DNA of 35,887 bases from FEN-987 sp049521055 (GTDB lineage: Archaea; Thermoproteota; Bathyarchaeia; 40CM-2-53-6): contig JBEKPE010000008.1 of assembly GCA_049521055.1 (NCBI GenBank), positions 1 through 35,887 on the forward strand, written 5' to 3'. Made by a program: the position numbers and the translations under genes. A model generated the notes under the pieces. That model was given only the letters and a program-made list of their open reading frames with translations. It searched no databases and was not told the DNA's origin. Numbering within the stretch: the first letter of the stretch is position 1; every line of letters starts with the position of its first letter. Of the stretch, positions 22,388 through 30,448 are shown piece after piece.

Positions 22388-23338
22388 ATGGCCATAGTCA
22401 AGACAATCGGGCTCACTAAGAGGTACGGCTCAAACGTGGCAGTGGACAATCTGAACCTCGAGGTAATCGAGGGTGAGATTCTGGGAATCCTCGGCCCAAA
22501 CGGAGCAGGAAAAAGTTCGACCCTGCTGATGCTTTCAACCATCATTAAGCCAACGGAAGGAACCGCCGAAGTTGGCGGGTATGACATAAGGAAGAACCCC
22601 TACGAAGTTCGTGAGCTAGTAGGCGTCGCGTTTCAAGAACCTAAACTCTTCTGGGTAAACACTCCATGGGAGATACTCACCTGGCACGCGAAGGTATGTG
22701 GGATAAAGAATGCGAAGCAATCAGCAGAAAAAATGCTCAAGGAACTAGACCTTTGGGAAGCTCGAAAGAAACGAGCAAATGAGCTATCCGGCGGAATGAA
22801 GAAGCGCGTGGAAGTCGCTAAGTTGATGGTTCAGAGACCAAAGATCGCCATCGTAGACGAACCCACGGCTCAGATTGATGTCTCCGGAAAATATCGGATC
22901 TGGGAAATGATTCGCACGCTTCGAGACGAAGGATCAACCATACTATTGGCAACGAATGAGCTCAACGAAGCAGACCGCCTCTCCGACAGAGTCGCAATAA
23001 TGTACCATGGGAAACTGCGAATACTCGACACTCCAAGAAACCTTAAGGACAGCATTCCGGGCGGCGACATTATCGATGTGCGAGTGGCGGCACCTCTGGA
23101 TGCTAGGATAATTTCGGAAATGAATGCAGTAGTGGGCGTCGTAGATCTCGATACGGTGAAACCAACTCACTTACGAATCCACCTCAACAAGGCGGAGAAG
23201 ATGTTACCGGAAATAATGAGCCGACTTAACCAGTTGGGCGTTGTGGTAAACTCGGTGAACATGAGGGAGCCGTCGTTGGACGATGTGTTCCTCCACTACA
23301 CGGGTGCCGAACTCGACGAATCAAAAGCTAGTGAGTAG
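22388..23338 (+). CDS. ABC exporter ATPase lacking the switch histidine
   Basis: A 316-residue ABC-2 exporter ATPase. Walker A GPNGAGKS (36-43), Q-loop VAFQEPKLFW, signature LSGGMKKR (133-140), Walker B PKIAIVDEPTAQID. The switch (H-loop) region reads STILLATNELNEAD, so the usual His is Asn190, and the D-loop is QID rather than GLD. The exporter ATPase at 9089-9931 keeps the His (LLTTHYMDEAD). The tail after residue 220 is long (two beta-rich segments ending PSLDDVFLHYTGAELDESK). The H-loop change would be expected to slow hydrolysis. It is followed directly by two permeases (23344 and 24107), which suggests a heterodimeric membrane unit with a single ATPase. Confidence 0.93.
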   Translation: MAIVKTIGLTKRYGSNVAVDNLNLEVIEGEILGILGPNGAGKSSTLLMLSTIIKPTEGTAEVGGYDIRKNPYEVRELVGVAFQEPKLFWVNTPWEILTWHAKVCGIKNAKQSAEKMLKELDLWEARKKRANELSGGMKKRVEVAKLMVQRPKIAIVDEPTAQIDVSGKYRIWEMIRTLRDEGSTILLATNELNEADRLSDRVAIMYHGKLRILDTPRNLKDSIPGGDIIDVRVAAPLDARIISEMNAVVGVVDLDTVKPTHLRIHLNKAEKMLPEIMSRLNQLGVVVNSVNMREPSLDDVFLHYTGAELDESKASE

Positions 23339-23343
23339 AGACT

Positions 23344-24102
23344 GTGACTAAGATTCTGTTGGTTATTGAACGAGACCTCCGACTACTGATGCACCAGTAT
23401 AGCATTCTCATTATGCGTTGGTTCTTCGTGGTAGTTCAAATTGGCGTCTTCGGCCTCGCGATTTCGCGATTGGTGGTTGTGATGGACAATTACTACTACT
23501 ATTACGCGATGGGCGTCATCGTCATGACTATGTATTCAGTCGCAATATTCACTGGCTACGAAATTTATGATGAAGCCGATGAGGGCTATACTGAGTACTT
23601 GCTAGCGTTACCGCTTACTCGACGTGAATTAGTCCTTGGGAGATCCTTGGCGGGGGGCATTCGAAGTTTCATCTTCATGGCGCCTGTAATTGCTGGCTTC
23701 ATGATTCTGATCGGAATCGTGAATCCTTTACGCGTAGTGGCAGCCCTGATAGCACTGTACGGTTTCGCATTCGGTGTATCCGGATTGAGTATCACACTTG
23801 CGGTCGGGCTTCGCTCCGGGGACAGCTTCGACATTGTCATGGGCGCTTTGGACGCTTTCATCGTTAGGTTGAGCTCCGCACTCTATCCTATCGCCTTCAT
23901 GCCCGGCCCAATCGCGACCTTCTCGAAGTTCAACCCGCTCACTTATGCTTCAGACCTTTTCAGGTGGTCTTTGGGCTTCAACGTGCAATATCTTTCGAAT
24001 CCGGTGACGGCAGTGGTCGTTCTGATAATTTTTCTTGCAACCTTCAATTTCGCTGGAGTTGCAATTTACGAGCGGAACCTTGAGGGTGGGGCGTGGAAGT
24101 AA
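23344..24102 (+). CDS. ABC-2 type exporter permease, first of two
   Basis: A 252-residue permease with six hydrophobic segments. The start is TKILLVIERDLRLLMHQYSI, the amphipathic N-terminal helix of ABC-2 permeases. It continues with YYYYYAMGVIVMTMYSVAIF, a charged loop EIYDEADEGYTEYLLALPLT that couples to the ATPase, GRSLAGGIRSFIFMAPVIAG, and late TM segments around SALYPIAFMPGPIATFSKFN and VTAVVVLIIFLATFNFAGVA. GTG at 23344 follows the ATPase stop by 5 nt. The 24107 gene is a related paralogue, so the pair probably forms a heterodimer. Transported substrate unknown. Confidence 0.9.
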   Translation: MTKILLVIERDLRLLMHQYSILIMRWFFVVVQIGVFGLAISRLVVVMDNYYYYYAMGVIVMTMYSVAIFTGYEIYDEADEGYTEYLLALPLTRRELVLGRSLAGGIRSFIFMAPVIAGFMILIGIVNPLRVVAALIALYGFAFGVSGLSITLAVGLRSGDSFDIVMGALDAFIVRLSSALYPIAFMPGPIATFSKFNPLTYASDLFRWSLGFNVQYLSNPVTAVVVLIIFLATFNFAGVAIYERNLEGGAWK

Positions 24103-24106
24103 GAAA

Positions 24107-24862
24107 ATGATAGAGAGCATGGCAGCCGTTATCGAACACGATCTCCGAGTATTCTTCAAGTACAGGTTCACTCTCGCAGGCCTGATCAGCATGAACCTCG
24201 CTGACCTTCTGATCATGGCGGTCGTATTCACGAACATGGTATCATTCAACTACTTCCGATTTCTAGCCCCAGGCATAGTTGCGATGGGGCTCTTCGCCGC
24301 TGCATTCGTGATTGGAAGAGAAGTAAACAACGAAACGCGACGTGGCTACAATCAATACCTTCTAAGTTTACCGCTGCGGCGTTCCGAACTCGTTGTTGGG
24401 CGCATGGTAGCTGGTGGGTTGAGAGGCCTGCTTTACGCTTCACCGTTACTTGTTCTAGCTATGGTGATTTTGCAGTTCCCCACGTCGACTCAGCTCGTTC
24501 TGATGTTGTCAGCGATGTACCTTCTAGGAATGGGAGTTTCAGGGTTGGCGATCAGCCTAGCAGTCGCGCTTCGAAGTTTTGAAAGATTCACAACCGCTCG
24601 TAGTCTTCTTTACTTGATGCTCGTATTCTGCAGCACGGTTTTCTACCCTCTGACTGCTCTGAAGCAAATAGTACCAGCGCCCTTGGTCGTTTTGGCTCAA
24701 TGGAACCCGCTAAGCAGAGTATCAGACCTGATTAGGGGATATTTGATCGGCACGCCAGCTGTGACTGTTCAAGGTTGGTACGAACTCTTGACGTTCAGTG
24801 GAATTTTCATCTTCGTTGGAGCGGGGTTGTATGCCATTGCGATCGGGCGTTCCGTTAGGTAG
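24107..24862 (+). CDS. ABC-2 type exporter permease, second of two
   Basis: A 251-residue paralogue of the preceding permease. It starts IESMAAVIEHDLRVFFKYRF, then LAPGIVAMGLFAAAFVIGRE, NNETRRGYNQYLLSLPLRRS (coupling loop, comparable to EGYTEYLLALPLTRRE in the first permease), GRMVAGGLRGLLYASPLLVL, and SLLYLMLVFCSTVFYPLTAL. The open frame begins at 24035, but the first 24 codons overlap the upstream permease; ATG 24107, four nt after its stop, is the sensible start. Duplicate permeases beside one ATPase are typical of such archaeal exporters. Confidence 0.88.
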   Translation: MIESMAAVIEHDLRVFFKYRFTLAGLISMNLADLLIMAVVFTNMVSFNYFRFLAPGIVAMGLFAAAFVIGREVNNETRRGYNQYLLSLPLRRSELVVGRMVAGGLRGLLYASPLLVLAMVILQFPTSTQLVLMLSAMYLLGMGVSGLAISLAVALRSFERFTTARSLLYLMLVFCSTVFYPLTALKQIVPAPLVVLAQWNPLSRVSDLIRGYLIGTPAVTVQGWYELLTFSGIFIFVGAGLYAIAIGRSVR

Positions 24863-24925
24863 GATTGCTTTTCAAACCTAGGAATTCGATCTTACGTTGG
24901 AAGGAGTAGTCGAACAGAAGGTGTT

Positions 24926-25036
24926 TGGTAGCCCGGGGGAGAAACTCGGGCAATTCATTTGCCTTTCGAACTCCCGTCGGAGGGTCCAAAGCCCTCTATG
25001 CTTTTGTGGGTGAACTGTCCACTACACCACCGGGCT
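24926..25036 (-). tRNA. tRNA-Gln(TTG) with two introns
   Basis: Mature arms: acceptor AGCCCGG (25030-25036) with CCGGGCT (24930-24936), A73 and encoded CCA; D stem GTGT/GCAT with loop AGTGGACAA; anticodon stem GAGGG/CCCTC with loop CTTTGGA (anticodon TTG); variable CGAC; T arm GGGAG-TTCGAAT-CTCCC. Intron in the T loop at 59/60: 24943-24964 (22 nt), helix TTCG/CGAG, inner stem GGCA/TGCC, bulges AAA and TTT, a textbook BHB. D-loop intron: 25004-25016 (13 nt), helix GTGG/CCAC, a bulge-helix-loop form with the 3' bulge AAA; its exact edges are slightly less certain. Removal leaves 73 nt (76 with CCA). Upstream, GGTTACATAG near 25062-25071 resembles a TATA box. It lies between the exporter operon and the phosphoesterase gene. 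Confidence 0.92.
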
Positions 25037-25135
25037 ACGGATTCTGGAAAATCTGCGTGAACTATGTAACCTTTTGTTCTGCGGCCACCTCAACAAGTAA
25101 TGAAATCTGTTCCACCAAATGAAAGATCTCCTATG

Positions 25136-25984
25136 AACGCCCTCAAACCGATCGGGTCAGAACCTGCCCTACTGTTGAGACATAAGAGTGAAAGGGTTGT
25201 GGTTCTCGGAGACCTTCATATTGGGTGGGAGGTCACTCTCGCACAGCAAGGCATCCACATCCCTTCACAAACCGGCAAAATGCTTCAAAGGTTATTGACA
25301 ATCATAGACGCCGTTAAGCCTACACGTCTTTTGATGCTGGGCGACGTAAAGCATAGCGTTACAGGTGCCGAACTTGAGGAATGGCGCGATGTCCCAGAAT
25401 TCTTCGAAGCACTACTGAAGCGAGTGCCAACAATCCAGATCATATTGGGAAATCATGACGGCAACCTCGAACCACTGACCCCCTCAAAGGTTGAGTTGAT
25501 CCCATCAACTGGGATCGCTTTGTGGAAGAGATTTGGGTTATTCCACGGTCACGCGTGGCCTGCTCCCGAGGTCATCGGATGCGAGACTCTGATCCTCGGC
25601 CACCTACACCCCGCGGTGACTTTGCGTGATGCGTTGGGTTACAGAATCACCCGACCTGCTTGGGTCATGGCCCCGTGTGATTCAAGGAAGCTCCTCAATG
25701 GCGTACTGAAAGCCGCAGGAGATCGGGTTAAGGGAGACGCGGAGGAGGTGCTCGCAGAGAAGTATCACGTTAAACCGACGGCAACCAAGTGCATATTCGT
25801 TCCACCATTCAATGATTTCTTGGGTGGGCGACCTGTTAACTCACCGAGAATCGAGGAAACTCATGCGGGAGAGGGATTAGGCCCGATACTTAGGTCGGGT
25901 GCGGTGGACATCGAGGATGCTGAAGTCCACTTACTCGATGGAACGTACTTGGGGCACGTGAAACAATTGAAAGCGTTTGGATGA
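25136..25984 (+). CDS. Archaeal SbcD-related metallophosphoesterase
   Basis: A calcineurin-like metal-dependent phosphoesterase of the archaeal SbcD-related family, often found next to DNA helicases and thought to act on nucleic acids. 282 aa from ATG 25136. Metal-ligand motifs in order: VVVLGDLHIGWE (D-x-H), LLMLGDVKHS (GD-x-x-H), IILGNHDGNL (GNHD), FGLFHGHAWP, and LILGHLHPAVT (G-H-x-H). All five are intact. The frame extends 12 codons upstream to ATG 25100 (KSVPPNERSP), with no better ribosome site. A C-terminal stretch (RIEETHAGEGLGPILRSGAV) is typical for the family. The helicase partner is not in the window. Its start is 64-100 nt from the tRNA-Gln 5' end, divergent. Confidence 0.9.
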   Translation, partial: NALKPIGSEPALLLRHKSERVVVLGDLHIGWEVTLAQQGIHIPSQTGKMLQRLLTIIDAVKPTRLLMLGDVKHSVTGAELEEWRDVPEFFEALLKRVPTIQIILGNHDGNLEPLTPSKVELIPSTGIALWKRFGLFHGHAWPAPEVIGCETLILGHLHPAVTLRDALGYRITRPAWVMAPCDSRKLLNGVLKAAGDRVKGDAEEVLAEKYHVKPTATKCIFVPPFNDFLGGRPVNSPRIEETHAGEGLGPILRSGAVDIEDAEVHLLDGTYLGHVKQLKAFG

Positions 25985-25991
25985 TTCTGAC

Positions 25992-26894
25992 CTAAGCGTG
26001 AGTGCCAGCGTCACATGTCTGGCAGTACCAGCGGCGGTGGTTTGCTGAGTAGTAGAGGTCTCTCCCACAAGTGGGGCATTGCGGCATCCTAGGTGTCGTG
26101 GCATGAGGCTCAGGCATTGCTGGTTGGCTTGGGCCCATTGGTGGCATCATTGGCGGCATCATCGGACCACCCATCGGGCCGCCCATTGCGACAGGTCCCG
26201 GAGGGCCAGGTGGCATTGGTGGACCAAACGCCTGTAATGGTGGAGGCGGTGGTGAAGGTGCAATTCCCATGCCCGGAAGAGCTTCTCCAAGAACAGCGAC
26301 TGGGCCGTATTTCGCGATGACTTCTCCTAATCTGCCGTAGGCCATTAGGAAGAAGAATGCCGGGAGTAACAGAATTACGGTTGGATAGAAGATTGTTGGG
26401 CTGATGAGCACCGCGAATACTGGAATGATGAATAGAACAGCCCAGAATAGTGTTCCTCCGCGGGCTCTTGCGTAGCGACCTTTGGCGATTGCGCGAACGG
26501 TTTGGAAGTATATCAGAAGCAGAAAGATGATTCCTATTAGCAAGCCTCCCGCACCAACCGCAAGGTACACGAACCAAGACGCGGGCAATCCTACGCCAGG
26601 GAATGTGAGCAGTATCAGAATGGGGCCTATCAAGGGTATGGCGGCTAACCATGCTGGCAATGCGGGGGGTAGGATGACTGGGAACGGAAGGTATGGAGAG
26701 GCGAGAACCCCGAAAGCTCCTATCGTTAGTACAATGATGAACCAGGGGATGGTCATGAGTAGGACGAGTATGTATCCGATAACTGCGTAGTCGTGTGCCC
26801 CGTTGACTTCTGCAGGGCTAATGAGTACGGGTTTGCCACCAGGTCTCTCTACGATTACTGGCGCCGGGACACCGGGGACTAAGGCAGGTTCCAT
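25992..26894 (-). CDS. Multi-pass membrane protein with proline/glycine/methionine-rich stretch and C-terminal zinc ribbon
   Basis: A 300-residue protein. The first 35 residues are polar and proline-rich. Five or six membrane segments follow (for example AVIGYILVLLMTIPWFIIVL, WLAAIPLIGPILILLTFPG, VGAGGLLIGIIFLLLIYFQT, LFWAVLFIIPVFAVLISPTI). After a cytoplasmic loop comes an extremely Pro/Met/Gly-rich stretch (PSPPPPPLQAF, MGGPMGGPMMPPMMPPMGPS). The C-terminus is a zinc ribbon CPTCGRDLYYSANHRRWYCQ with CxxC and CxxC. Archaeal membrane proteins with a terminal zinc ribbon are common and mostly unnamed; no enzyme motif is visible. It converges tail to tail with the phosphoesterase, 7 nt apart. 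Confidence 0.75.
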   Translation of the reverse strand: MEPALVPGVPAPVIVERPGGKPVLISPAEVNGAHDYAVIGYILVLLMTIPWFIIVLTIGAFGVLASPYLPFPVILPPALPAWLAAIPLIGPILILLTFPGVGLPASWFVYLAVGAGGLLIGIIFLLLIYFQTVRAIAKGRYARARGGTLFWAVLFIIPVFAVLISPTIFYPTVILLLPAFFFLMAYGRLGEVIAKYGPVAVLGEALPGMGIAPSPPPPPLQAFGPPMPPGPPGPVAMGGPMGGPMMPPMMPPMGPSQPAMPEPHATTPRMPQCPTCGRDLYYSANHRRWYCQTCDAGTHA

Positions 26895-27155
26895 GATGAA
26901 TCCTCAATAGGCATTAATCGTCGGCCTAAGAATCACATAACGATTGCCGCAAAACTAGTAGGCTCAAACCCGCCAAGAAATGGGGTTACGATTCCTTGAT
27001 GTTGAGTTAAGCAAGCATTTGTGAGTCAAAACTCGTTGACACTGAGATGTCGATTTATACAGGTCAGGTCAAGATGAAACTCCTACGAAAATTAGGTCCG
27101 CCCACACAACGTTTATCACGCGTCCGACGGTTCGCTGTCACTAAAGGCGAATACA
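26895..27155. other. Intergenic, promoter-type region
   Basis: No gene found. TTTAT at 27112-27116 lies about 40 nt before the ATG of the small Tyr/Pro protein and is a reasonable TATA box. No further dyads were noticed. Confidence 0.4.
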
Positions 27156-27302
27156 ATGGAATATGTTTACTTCCTATCTCCGGTAATGATGCCGGCTGAA
27201 TGCCAAAGACCCCAACCCGTGCTTTACTATCCAGTCCGACCAGCGATGTACAGGTTCCCGATACCGGTCTGGTACCAAGACCCACCTATTGCAGTTCTGT
27301 AG
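27156..27302 (+). CDS. 48-residue tyrosine/proline-rich protein
   Basis: A complete small reading frame (ATG 27156, TAG 27300-27302). It reads EYVYFLSPVMMPAECQRPQP, then a region of Tyr and Pro (VLYYPVRPAMYRFPIPVWYQ) and ends IAVL. Composition (many Tyr, Pro, Met, Gln) resembles the YQPPP protein at 3997-4224, and both have a TATA box 35-45 nt upstream. No homologous family is recognised. The frame has no fixed start evidence other than the ATG and promoter spacing. Treated as a probable but unproven small gene. Confidence 0.4.
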   Translation: MEYVYFLSPVMMPAECQRPQPVLYYPVRPAMYRFPIPVWYQDPPIAVL

Positions 27303-27376
27303 GGCCAGCTGCGCACACAAATCGTCAGATCGACACCAGACCGCCGTCTGGTCCGCCTCTCTTTCTATCTGAGAAC

Positions 27377-28063
27377 CTAAGCTAGAGCTTTCAGAAGACT
27401 TCTCAGATCGGGAGTAACGTATGTCGGGTTAACGTCGGATGGTTTCTCATCTGAGTACCGATTTATCCAGGCTGTAGCGATGCCAATATTGCTGGCTGGT
27501 CTGATGTCGTGGAACAAGCTCTGTGCTACGTGAAGGGTTCCATCTTTGGTGGCCCTGTATTCGTCGAAGAATCGATTCCAATGCCCAAGCGCAGGCTTGT
27601 ATGAGCCAACATCCTCCGCGGTAACGTATCCGTCAACCTCCAACCGATTCTGATTAATTGTGTCTCTCAGTAAGTCCCGGTCAATGTTAGAGAGTATGAC
27701 ACGCTTGTACCCTTTCTCGCCCATCTCCCTAAGAGATTCCAGCGTATCGGCAAATGGCTTCCATGAGGGAACGCTACCCGCGAACTCTCTAGCCTCATCT
27801 TTCGTTATCGAGATTTTGAAATGATCCGCAGATCGAATCGCCGTATCTGTCAAAATATCCTTGTAGAACTTGTATTTTCCCTGCTCCTCGGCTTCGAATC
27901 TCAAGTAGATTGGGTATACACTGACACCCCGAGCTAGCCCCTTCTTCCGGAGTACTTCGCCCAGATGAGATTCTATCCCATTCCTCCAATCGATCAGCGT
28001 TCCGTAGCAATCAAATGTAAGATGAGTGAACCTCAGATCCAACACTCCACGGAATGCGCTCAC
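27377..28063 (-). CDS. HAD-superfamily hydrolase (haloacid-dehalogenase type II-like)
   Basis: A 228-residue phosphatase or dehalogenase-like enzyme. Motif I is LTFDCYGTLIDW (nucleophile Asp and second Asp replaced by Tyr-Gly-Thr as in dehalogenase-like HADs: D-C-Y-G-T). Motif II is VILSNIDRDLL, motif III is VGSYKPALGHW (Lys), motif IV is LFHDIRPAS. The cap lies between motifs I and II (SHLGEVLRKKGLARGVSVYP through ITKDEAREFA). The D-x-Y-G-T form occurs in L-2-haloacid dehalogenases and related phosphatases; the substrate cannot be deduced. The start GTG at 28063 gives MSAFRGVLDLRFTHL. The gene is monocistronic. Confidence 0.9.
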   Translation of the reverse strand: MSAFRGVLDLRFTHLTFDCYGTLIDWRNGIESHLGEVLRKKGLARGVSVYPIYLRFEAEEQGKYKFYKDILTDTAIRSADHFKISITKDEAREFAGSVPSWKPFADTLESLREMGEKGYKRVILSNIDRDLLRDTINQNRLEVDGYVTAEDVGSYKPALGHWNRFFDEYRATKDGTLHVAQSLFHDIRPASNIGIATAWINRYSDEKPSDVNPTYVTPDLRSLLKALA

Positions 28064-28136
28064 CCGCGTCTAATGACCACTTCGCCCGAATGCTTAGCGG
28101 ATGAGGCACAAGGCAGCCTCATTACTTCAGGTTAGG

Positions 28137-28763
28137 TTATTCAAGTGTAGTCCCGCATTTGTCGCAGAACTTATCGGCTTTCCGATTCTCGGCCCCACAT
28201 TTCTGACAGTACCTGACGGTTTTCGACGCCAACTCGGCCTTGGCACCACCGGACCGACTCCTGCCTTTTACAAATAGGAACAGCATAGCAACCGCAACGG
28301 CGGCCACGATTAGCAGCGCGATCAATCCAAACTCTAACTCGCTGAGGCCCGCCGCCGCATATGGTGGGATGGTCTGATAGTTGGTCTGTGTCGAGAAGCC
28401 GGTGAATTCGCTTGTGTAAATGGATGTCGCCTGGCTGTTCAAGGTTACCTGGTATGTGTAGGTTGCCGATTGAGCGTAAACGATGGTAGCTGTCGGGGTT
28501 GGGTAGGGCGTGCAGGCGTTTGAGGTTGGATCGCAGATTGGGTCGCCTGGGTACCAGGCTGTCGTTGTCGAGTAGCCAGCTAGGAGAGTTGACGCCGACA
28601 TTTGCGGGTAGCCAGTAGCGTATTGGGTCGTGTAGGTTGCAAAGTTTGGTATGGGTTGAGTACTCATGTTCGAGACCACGATTGACGGAAAAGTAACCGA
28701 CAGAATGGCGATAACAACTGCAGCAACCACGACGACGGGAACCGCTATGTTACGTAGAGACAA
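28137..28763 (-). CDS. Exported protein with C-terminal membrane helix and zinc ribbon
   Basis: A 208-residue protein. N-terminal anchor or signal (IAVPVVVVAAVVIAILSVTF), then a Ser/Thr/Tyr/Pro-rich exposed domain (YTTQYATGYPQMSASTL, YTYQVTLNSQATSIYTSE), a second membrane helix near the C-terminus (LSELEFGLIALLIVAAVAVA), and a cytoplasmic zinc ribbon (RYCQKCGAENRKADKFCDKC, with CxxC and CxxC). A surface protein with an internal zinc-ribbon tail suggests a membrane sensor or scaffold, but no function is assigned. The layout is related in principle to the secreted protein at 12546-13316. Confidence 0.7.
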   Translation of the reverse strand: MSLRNIAVPVVVVAAVVIAILSVTFPSIVVSNMSTQPIPNFATYTTQYATGYPQMSASTLLAGYSTTTAWYPGDPICDPTSNACTPYPTPTATIVYAQSATYTYQVTLNSQATSIYTSEFTGFSTQTNYQTIPPYAAAGLSELEFGLIALLIVAAVAVAMLFLFVKGRSRSGGAKAELASKTVRYCQKCGAENRKADKFCDKCGTTLE

Positions 28764-29022
28764 TCCTGACCAACCTTAACCTAAGCACAACTGAATTTAA
28801 TCCTTCTTGGAGATGGGTGCATCAGTAGGATTAAGTGACTAATGCAGCGATCTTTCGTGATCTACTCCTATGTTGAGAAAGATTCACGATTTCCTCTTCG
28901 AGCTGTGATTGCGATTAAATGGGAAGCTTCTGGACTTAAATTGGACATAATCGGAAATACCCCGTTCCTCAGAGCCGGTTGGACTAGGTCCGTACATTCA
29001 ATCAAAGGATAGACGATGTAAA
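28764..29022. other. Intergenic region between two divergent genes
   Basis: Both neighbours (28137-28763 leftward, 29023-29790 rightward) read outward from it. It contains AT-rich TTAAAT and TTTAAT tracts but no unambiguous TATA box close to either start. No gene or RNA was recognised. Confidence 0.35.
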
Positions 29023-29790
29023 TTGGCGGATCAAACGAAACAAAGCCCTCCTCGAAAAAGCAGAAAGATTGCTGGCGCGGCAATCGTTCTCGCAGTAATT
29101 ATCATTCTTGGAGGAGTCGGATTGCGCCTTCTCACGCCCGCGGCGCCAACATCAACAAGTACAATCGTCACACCCCCGGCATCCTCATCAATCATGATCG
29201 CCACTTCAGCTTCCGGTTCGTCAAACTCACCCAATTTGACGTCCAACCTACTCGCAGGTTCTCCACCGTCATTAGGTTCACCCACCGCGCCGGTAACAAT
29301 AGTGGAGTTCGGCGACTACCAATGCCCAACCTGCGGTGCATGGTACAACTCACAAGAGGTCTCGCTGATCCAGAACATCGTCAATACTGGGAAGGCTAGG
29401 TTAGTGTGGCGAGATTTCGACTACTACGGACCTGACTCAGTTTCTGCGTCCGAGGCAGCGTACGCTGCGGGAGAACAGGGAAAATTCTGGCAATTCCACG
29501 ACCTCCTCTTCCAACGCCAGCAGACTCCAAACAGCGGCTGGGCCAGTAAACAGAACATGGAGAAGTTTGCACAGCAATTGGGGCTGAACATGACACAGTT
29601 CAACCAAGCTTTCAACAGTGGAAATTATGACGCGCTCATCAATGCAAACCATAGCTTAGGGATGCAAGCGGGGGTAACTGAGACACCCACATTCTTCCTC
29701 ATCGGACCCAACGGCAAGATGATAACCATCGCGGGCGATCAACCAGAATCAGTATTTGAGCAGGCGGTCGCCTCGCTGACTAGTGGGTAA
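29023..29790 (+). CDS. Membrane-anchored DsbA-like thiol oxidoreductase
   Basis: A 255-residue protein. Basic N-terminus, one anchor helix (residues 17-36, AGAAIVLAVIIILGGVGLRL), a Ser/Thr/Pro linker (about 37-85), then a thioredoxin_4/DsbA domain. The active site is TIVEFGDYQCPTCGAWY (CPTC), followed by LVWRDFDYYGPDSVSASEAA and the cis-proline region VTETPTFFLIGPNG. DsbA-type proteins introduce disulfides into exported proteins. The next gene begins at the stop and encodes a membrane protein with a CPC motif, so it may be the redox partner that re-oxidises this one. The start is TTG at 29023; no clear Shine-Dalgarno precedes it. Confidence 0.88.
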   Translation: MADQTKQSPPRKSRKIAGAAIVLAVIIILGGVGLRLLTPAAPTSTSTIVTPPASSSIMIATSASGSSNSPNLTSNLLAGSPPSLGSPTAPVTIVEFGDYQCPTCGAWYNSQEVSLIQNIVNTGKARLVWRDFDYYGPDSVSASEAAYAAGEQGKFWQFHDLLFQRQQTPNSGWASKQNMEKFAQQLGLNMTQFNQAFNSGNYDALINANHSLGMQAGVTETPTFFLIGPNGKMITIAGDQPESVFEQAVASLTSG

Positions 29791-29791
29791 A

Positions 29792-30289
29792 ATGACCTCT
29801 CCGATCGTGGACACATTCAAAGACGCGAAGTACGCTCTGTTAAGCGTGGTGATCGTGCTTGGCTACGGAACCATGCTCCTCTTCTTTGATTCATTTCTCT
29901 TCTTCTCGCCTTACGTCACATTCTACGTCTCAGCATACGCAAGCCTCATCCTCGATTTGCTATTGACGTTCTTGACGGCAATCGTGCTTACAGTGTCAAT
30001 AAGACAAATTTCTCTCCAAAGGCAGGGCGCAAGCGCCTCCAAGGTGGGAACGCTAGGAATCTTTGCAGCCCTAATTGCAGGGGCCTGTCCCTGTTACTAC
30101 CTGGTTCCCCTTTTAGCGGTCGCTGGCACAATAGGAGGAGCACTAGGAGCGGTGGGCATTCTCCTCAACGCGTTCCAAATCCCAATTAAGTTGGGTGCCA
30201 TGATGATTCTCGTAGTGGCAACGTACGGGCTTAACAAATCGCGCGTATGCAAGATTAAGCCTCTGCCTCAAAGTGTATTGCAAAAGTAA
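29792..30289 (+). CDS. Small membrane protein with intramembrane CPC motif, partner of the DsbA-like protein
   Basis: A 165-residue protein with four or five hydrophobic segments, for example YALLSVVIVLGYGTMLLFF, YVTFYVSAYASLILDLLLTF and LGAMMILVVATYGLN. The notable part is AALIAGACPCYYLVPLLAVA followed by GTIGGALGAVG. Two cysteines separated by one Pro in a hydrophobic setting resemble the redox-active cysteines of DsbD/CcdA-type electron carriers. A Cys near the C-terminus (SRVCKIKP) may also take part. ATG 29792 starts 2 nt after the DsbA-like stop; a GTG at 29783 overlapping that gene is also open. The tight coupling argues for a shared function. I cannot name an established family, so the carrier role is an inference. 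Confidence 0.72.
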   Translation: MTSPIVDTFKDAKYALLSVVIVLGYGTMLLFFDSFLFFSPYVTFYVSAYASLILDLLLTFLTAIVLTVSIRQISLQRQGASASKVGTLGIFAALIAGACPCYYLVPLLAVAGTIGGALGAVGILLNAFQIPIKLGAMMILVVATYGLNKSRVCKIKPLPQSVLQK

Positions 30290-30448
30290 ACGCTCAAATG
30301 ACCCACAGTCTTTCGCTGCCCTAATCGATTTTCGATTCACACATTCGAACTAGGGCCAGAGACTTTCAGTTTCCTTTTCCCGCTGTGCGCGCTTGAGTGA
30401 TCAGTGGCCAATGAACGACGATGGTCAATTATGATCCAGACACGAAGT

